Assembly (NCBI GenBank): GCA_950097015.1
Contig: CATNEN010000001.1
Coordinates: 279,501-343,500, forward strand
Direction of reading: 5' to 3'
DNA: 64,000 bases
Source of the DNA: Macrostomum hystrix
Taxonomy: Eukaryota > Platyhelminthes > Macrostomidae
The notes beneath the pieces are model-generated. The model saw only the letters and a list, made by a program, of their open reading frames with translations. It ran no database searches and was not told where the DNA came from. Shown one piece after another: positions 59,178 to 64,000 of this stretch. Both the position numbers and the translations under genes were made by a program. Numbering within the stretch: position 1 is the stretch's first letter; every line of letters starts with the position of its first letter.

Positions 59178-59697
59178 TATTGTTAATTAGCTTATGTAAG
59201 TAAAACAATTGAATCTGAAAAATATCAGTAGGTGGAAATATAGATACTAAGAATACTATGAGTTAATACACTAATCTAAACAACAGGTTACCAAATAAAT
59301 AAAATGTACTAACTTATTTTCATATTAACTAATCAAGATACAAAATATAAAATTTTGTGTTTTAAATGAAGAAAAATTGTACTTAAAAATCGTGTGGTCC
59401 ATTTTGGTGTTTAAAAAGACCCAACATATACAATATATAATATCACTATATGAAAAAAACACTAAAGAGCCTAAGCTCTGTCCTCGGCAATAGTGCACTT
59501 TTGTTCGCGAAATTATTTTTCGTTTAAATTTGAAAGTTTGAAACCAGAAAACAAAAACAATGATAAAAATTGATGTTTTAAACAATTCTAGTGACTGTGC
59601 CAGAGCTCATTGGTCACAGAACTTGTCACCAAGCCACGGAACATAATACTAGTCGCTGTTTGTGCCACATAAACTCATAAGTTTAAGCAACACTCAC
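59178..59697. other. LAMTOR1 5' flank
   Basis: AT-rich sequence likely to include the LAMTOR1 promoter or upstream leader. No clear core promoter motif or gene is seen. Confidence 0.4.
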
Positions 59698-59893
59698 CAA
59701 CACAATCAAGGGAATGTGGGCGCATTGCAAGGCCAAATTCAGGGCCATGCATGGAACAAGCAATGCCCTCTTCGAGGGCCACATCCAGGAGTTTATATGG
59801 TGCCGACTGTTCAGAGCAAACAGGGCTTTCGGAAACATGCTTTTCTGGATTCGCCACTACTACAGTGCCCAGTGACAAGCTCTGTGTCCACCA
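59698..59893 (-). other. Exon-like segment upstream of LAMTOR1, protein not recognised
   Basis: On the minus strand an acceptor (ATTGTGTTCTAG) and a strong donor (GTTG|GTGAGT) bound 65 open codons, including SLSLGTVVVANPEKH, LLDVALEEGIACSMHGPEF and RPHSLDCV. Composition is clearly more GC-rich and coding-like than the flanks. I cannot assign a family. It cannot be joined in frame to LAMTOR1, whose myristoylated start must be N-terminal. It may be an exon of another gene or a relic. Confidence 0.3.
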
Positions 59894-60187
59894 CTAGAAC
59901 ACAATGATGAGTTGGCAAGTTCAGCAACCAGGAAGCTAAAAAGAGAGACTGTGCTCTGCCACAATCGTTAGAATTGTTTAAGACATCAAGTTTTTTATGT
60001 TATTGTTTCCTGGTTTCGAACTCTTAAATTTAAACAAAAAATTATTTTGCAAATGAAAGTGCACTAGGCCTATTGCCCTGTCCTCTAGCTATTGTTAGGC
60101 CCCTATTGTTATTAAACTTATTAGGCCTAGGTGCTAAGTAAATTCAAGTAAATTCAAGCTTATGAGGAATAGATGGAAAACGATGAG

Positions 60188-60229
60188 CTAATAAAGAATA
60201 AAAGCAGGACAACACTTTCAGGGTTGTAG
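60188..60229 (+). repeat. 42-bp direct repeat, left copy
   Basis: A 42-bp segment containing AATAAAAGCAGGACAACACT, repeated without mismatch at 60883-60924, bracketing the TIR element. Confidence 0.9.
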
Positions 60230-60231
60230 GG

Positions 60232-60868
60232 TAATGTATCATCAACCAAACAGTGTATCTTCAAAACCGAACAAGAATTTTGACTTCTTCCTTGCTCTTA
60301 TGCAAGACAGAAACAAGCTATTGTGTTTTACAGAACAACTAATTTGAAAGTTGAAGAAATTATCTACAAGCTGAGGCATGATGTGCAATGAAGCATTAAG
60401 AGGAAAGAAAGATATTGATGTTTCAGTAGAAATTTTTATTGCAAAAGCATACTTTTTAACAACATTTTTTCAGTATGTACTTTAGACTAAGATTGTATGT
60501 GGTTGCTTGCCAATTAAATGACCATAAATGTAGTTATTTATAGAGCATGAAAAATGCCTTCAAATGACATAATTCATGATAGTTAACTCCTTAAAATAAG
60601 ATTAAACCACTCACTCAAATTTTAAAACCAAACATCAAATTCTCTGTTTGGTTTGAAGATACATGAAAATCATTGTTCGGTTTTAGAAAAAAAAGCAGGA
60701 ATAACTTTTTTCTATTTGATAAAATAGCAAAAGCAGATACTTTTTAGAAAGATGTAACTGTTTTCTATAACTTGGCTTTTGATTTATCATCATATCTTAA
60801 ATAGAAAATCTGTAGATTATGTTTGAAGTTAAAAAAATACACATTCTTGTTTGGTTGATAATACATTA
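60232..60868. mobile_element. Putative TA-flanked TIR element (MITE), about 637 bp
   Basis: The ends read TAATGTATCATCAACCAAAC and, inverted, TAATGTATTATCAACCAAAC (one mismatch over 21 bp), beginning with TA as in Tc1/mariner-type insertions. A second, interior pair of related inverted segments (ATCTTCAAAACCGAACAA near 60259 and TTGTTCGGTTTTAG near 60673) is present. There is no transposase frame, and the interior is AT-rich. Confidence 0.6.
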
Positions 60869-60882
60869 GGCCTAGGCCTACC

Positions 60883-60924
60883 CTAATAAAGAATAAAAGC
60901 AGGACAACACTTTCAGGGTTGTAG
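60883..60924 (+). repeat. 42-bp direct repeat, right copy
   Basis: Perfect copy of 60188-60229, starting 14 bp after the right end of the TIR element. It is too long for a normal transposon target duplication. Confidence 0.9.
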
Positions 60925-62510
60925 CTTGTAGGCCTAGTAATGCAACCAGTCTTTTAGTTATAGGCCTAATATAAAAAAGTATCCAAAAACTACTGCTTAC
61001 AAATCAAGTCATTAAAATATTTAATGGTCCAATTTAGAGTTTTAAAATAGTCCAATTTAGAGCCTATTAAATTTTACACTTTTTTCTTTAAATTGTTTAC
61101 AATTTTTTGTGTGTAGGCATATAAAAATTTGACTTTAGCAAGGCCTAGCCTAGCATTAGTAGCCAATAGTACTCTTACTAGTTAACCATCAGAAGTCAAC
61201 TTTCTATATACTGTAGGTTATGGTTGTGTGTTATCTGCAACTGCAACCGAAGACTGAAGATGAATATATGGTTGTAAGCTAACGAATCAATAAAGGCTCT
61301 ATAATTAATTAGCAAAATATTCTGTCACTCAGTGACTCAGTCAGTCTCCCTTTAGGCCTAGTTGAGGAGAATTCGTTTTTTGAAGTCATTCTAGAAAATG
61401 GAAAAACTAGAAATAACAAAAATGCGTAGTCCCCGTTTCTTAGTTCCTTAAAGAACTATATTCCTTAGTATCCGAAAATGATAGAAAATTTTTGAAAACA
61501 TAGGAAAACTAAAAACTTGATTTAAATCAATTGGCTCTCGTTAAAAAGATAAAAAAATAATTTCGCATGCAAAAGAGTACATTAGAAGAAATCGGCGACT
61601 CCAACTATAAAAGCGGTAATACAACTTCATTTTGAAACTTTATGTAAGTCTGAGTAGGGCCTAACCTAGATTGACTGTAAAATACTAGCCTGTGTGTACT
61701 AGATACAAGCTTCTGTTGTCTTTTTTTTAGAATACTTTAAGCTGCGCAAACCAAGCGCGCACAGGATGTTTCCCAGAGCTTGCTACTTAAAGTAAGATAG
61801 AAATGTAGTAATTGAACTCAGGTTAAAAACCGTAGCTTGCTTGTTAGTATGTGTCGATTTAATCAATCATTAAATTATAAATTAATATACTAAATAAACA
61901 TCATTTCTGCATATCATTAAATTATAAATTTACGCAAGTAAACGATAAATAAAGTGGTAGAAAAAAGTTTGCTCAAAACCTTTCCGAATTGATGAGCATT
62001 GATTCCACAATGTTTTCCCCCAATGAAACATAAAGCCTGACTGATTGATCAAAATTCATTTGATGAAACCACTGAATTATACAGTTTCGAACGATCAATT
62101 TTAGTCTCGACATGACGTGCTGCGAGAATATAACTATATATATAAAGCGCGTAACGTTGGTACCTGTACGTGTATACTTCTAAATACTCCCTGATACTTT
62201 TATACTTCCTGAAGCATCATAGAAATTTAGTATATTATAGTTTGTTTCATTGAACAGCCTTTTACTGCAAAAAAGTTACTGCAAACTGCTCGCAGTGAAA
62301 TTTTTGTGAATGAAAGTGTAATAGTTAGCCTCTTGTATATACGTTATTCTATTATAAAAATTATAAAAATAAATAAAATTAAAAATGCGCCAAAAAAATA
62401 ATAATTTGTTTATCTTTGTACCGTATCAAAAGTAATACTGTATGTAAATAATTTTGTTTTAAATCGCATATTATAAATAATATTATGTAAAATGCTCCCG
62501 TTTAAACAAA
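60925..62510. other. AT-rich region, no gene seen
   Basis: There are no long open frames and no tandem arrays. Short AGGCCTAGG words recur (60100-61370). Confidence 0.5.
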
Positions 62511-62514
62511 AGTT

Positions 62515-62835
62515 AATTTTTCTCACTATAAATAGCCGCACATTTTGTCTGGAAAAATAACCTGTGTGTGAGTTCGAGAGAGTTCGAAAGTGTTCAAAGT
62601 GTTTCAGTGAGTTTGTAAGAGTGTTTCGAAGTGTGTGTTTTTAGAGTTGAAGTTGAAATTGTTGAGTTGAGTTAAAAGCTGAAAGCCTTTGCACAAGAGT
62701 ATTAAAGTGTTTCAGGAGAGTGTTTAAAGAGTTTAAAAGTTGAAGTAGTTTTTCAAGAGGTGTTTGTAAATATAGTTTTAAGTGTGTTTAAAAAATAAAT
62801 TTCCGACAGCTTTGCATTGTGTTATTCATTTTAAA
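62515..62835 (+). mobile_element. Possible LTR-like segment
   Basis: A TATA box context CACTATAAATAGCCGCAC near 62523 is followed by a G/T-rich transcribed-like stretch (GAGTTCGAAAGTGTTC, AGTGTTTCAGTGAG). An AATAAA near 62797 with a downstream TGCATTGTGTTATT follows. This order resembles the U3-R-U5 layout of an LTR, but I could not define TG...CA ends, a target duplication, or any gag/pol frame. It may equally be a TATA promoter with a noncoding transcript. Confidence 0.2.
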
Positions 62836-64000
62836 GGAAGATAGCAGTGAGAAGTATAATTAGAATTATACTCAGAAGTTATACTAAGAATATTATCGAA
62901 GGGAACTGCTAAACTCTAATCTCGGGGACGCCTAATCGGCTGGAAAAGTATACAGTTGCCTAATTACCGCTCGTGCATATATAAACGCTACCATTTGAGA
63001 AGTTAAAACGGCCCTTTTAAGGTCCACCAGTTAATGTGAGTCAACTGTAGTAGAAATATTAAAATAGCCCAGTACAACTTTGATAACAACGGTGAGATAA
63101 TTAATTTCCACCTGTACAACTTTGGTGGCATTCAGTAGAAATAAGTAAAAAGAAGTAAGCCCTGGTACAAAAGGAAAGGCTAAAAAAGTTTACAGAAACT
63201 GCTACAAAAAGAGGCCCACCGCGCCAACTTGCAAAAGACAATGATGGTGTGTTCTGCTTCCTTTTCACTTTGGTCGTTTGCAGGTCCTGCTAATTGTTTT
63301 TATCTGCCAGACAGTCCCTATTCCATAGAAACATATTTTAGCTTGCCTAAACAACAATGCCTAAGAAACAATAGACTTGAAAAAGAAAGAACTGTTTTCG
63401 AAAGTATATTTTTTAACTTTGTGACATTTGGTTACCGAGTTACTAATAAAGTACAAAAAATAAACAAATTATTTAAATTTAAAAGTCTTTATCAATTAAA
63501 AAACAATTGAAATTGATAAAAAAAAGTCAGCATCACAAAAAAGTCTCCCAAGTCACTCGTCTCCTAAGTCACGATCGTATTCTGTGATATTAATTTTAAT
63601 CACTTTTTGCCATGTGCATGCACACTCGATTTTTTTGGTCAAGTCTATTAATTATTACTAGATATATCTTTCATAACATCTTAATACAGTTTCTAATGGC
63701 GATCCTACAAAGTATGAATTTTTATTGGTTAATAAGAGAGTAAAATACATTGCGATAATGGATTTCTCCTACTTACAAGCGTAGAAGTACTTTTATTATT
63801 ATTATTATATCATGATACACGATTAAGATTCTAACAAAGTCTGAAACGGTGAAGAGAAAACATAAGTCACGTGCTTTTCTTAGAAAAACATAACTCCACG
63901 TGTCTCGATGACTATTTATATGGTTATATTTTGCTGTTTTAAAACAAGAAATAAGAGAATAATAATAGACAAAATAATATTTAGTACTTTTATAGCAGCT
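62836..64000. other. AT-rich end of window, no supported gene
   Basis: One 93-codon frame (63229-63510) starts near AAAGACAATG and has no recognised similarity. Low complexity and AT bias make it doubtful. A short TTATTATTATTATT microsatellite lies at about 63794. Confidence 0.4.

Overview
This window is nuclear DNA of a bilaterian animal, most likely an invertebrate. The genes are spliced with GT-AG introns (one probable GC-AG), some AT-rich spacers carry AATAAA signals, and animal-specific families are present: a seven-repeat protocadherin, the Ragulator subunit LAMTOR1, ceramide glucosyltransferase UGCG, mitochondrial aminotransferase AGXT2 and splicing factor SF3A2. tRNA-derived SINEs with a GAGCAAG/CAGCAAGGCACTTAA core suggest a marine or lophotrochozoan-type genome, but I cannot name the phylum.

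Layout. SF3A2 (+, 361-4135), UGCG (+, 5441-8391), an unrecognised gene of which only the 3' exon is visible (+, 11996-13522), AGXT2 (+, 15182-17550), a gene-poor satellite-rich stretch with a few exon-like fragments (18-38 kb), a ten-exon protocadherin (+, 38516-51509), and LAMTOR1 (-, 54889-59177). From about 60 to 64 kb the sequence is AT-rich and gene-poor, with a TIR element and a possible LTR-like segment but no long tandem array. The reading frames of the four fully joined + strand genes and of LAMTOR1 stay open through every splice junction I placed. This supports the exon models, including protocadherin exons separated by kilobases of satellite.

The dominant character of the window is tandem repetition. 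More than twenty different mini- and microsatellite arrays (units 8-49 bp, with higher-order units of 48, about 364, about 1000 and 1536 bp) occupy roughly 30 of 64 kb. Most multi-exon genes carry at least one private array inside an intron. Very long open frames in these arrays (up to 1144 codons, sometimes on both strands) are by-products of repeat units without stop codons, not proteins.

The most interesting signals are these. (1) A 16-bp monomer lies inside an intact hAT-type MITE with an 8-bp target duplication. The same monomer forms a 2.4-kb satellite at 35-37.5 kb and, in a diverged 3x16 = 48-bp higher-order form, a 3.3-kb satellite in the LAMTOR1 intron, so a MITE may be the seed of satellite DNA. 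(2) A 40-bp array directly upstream of the protocadherin start carries seven NF-Y-like CCAAT boxes at multiples of 40 bp. (3) Splice acceptors lie 1-37 nt before five start codons, consistent with spliced-leader trans-splicing or short 5' UTR introns. The genes are unrelated housekeeping or adhesion genes and show no shared pathway.
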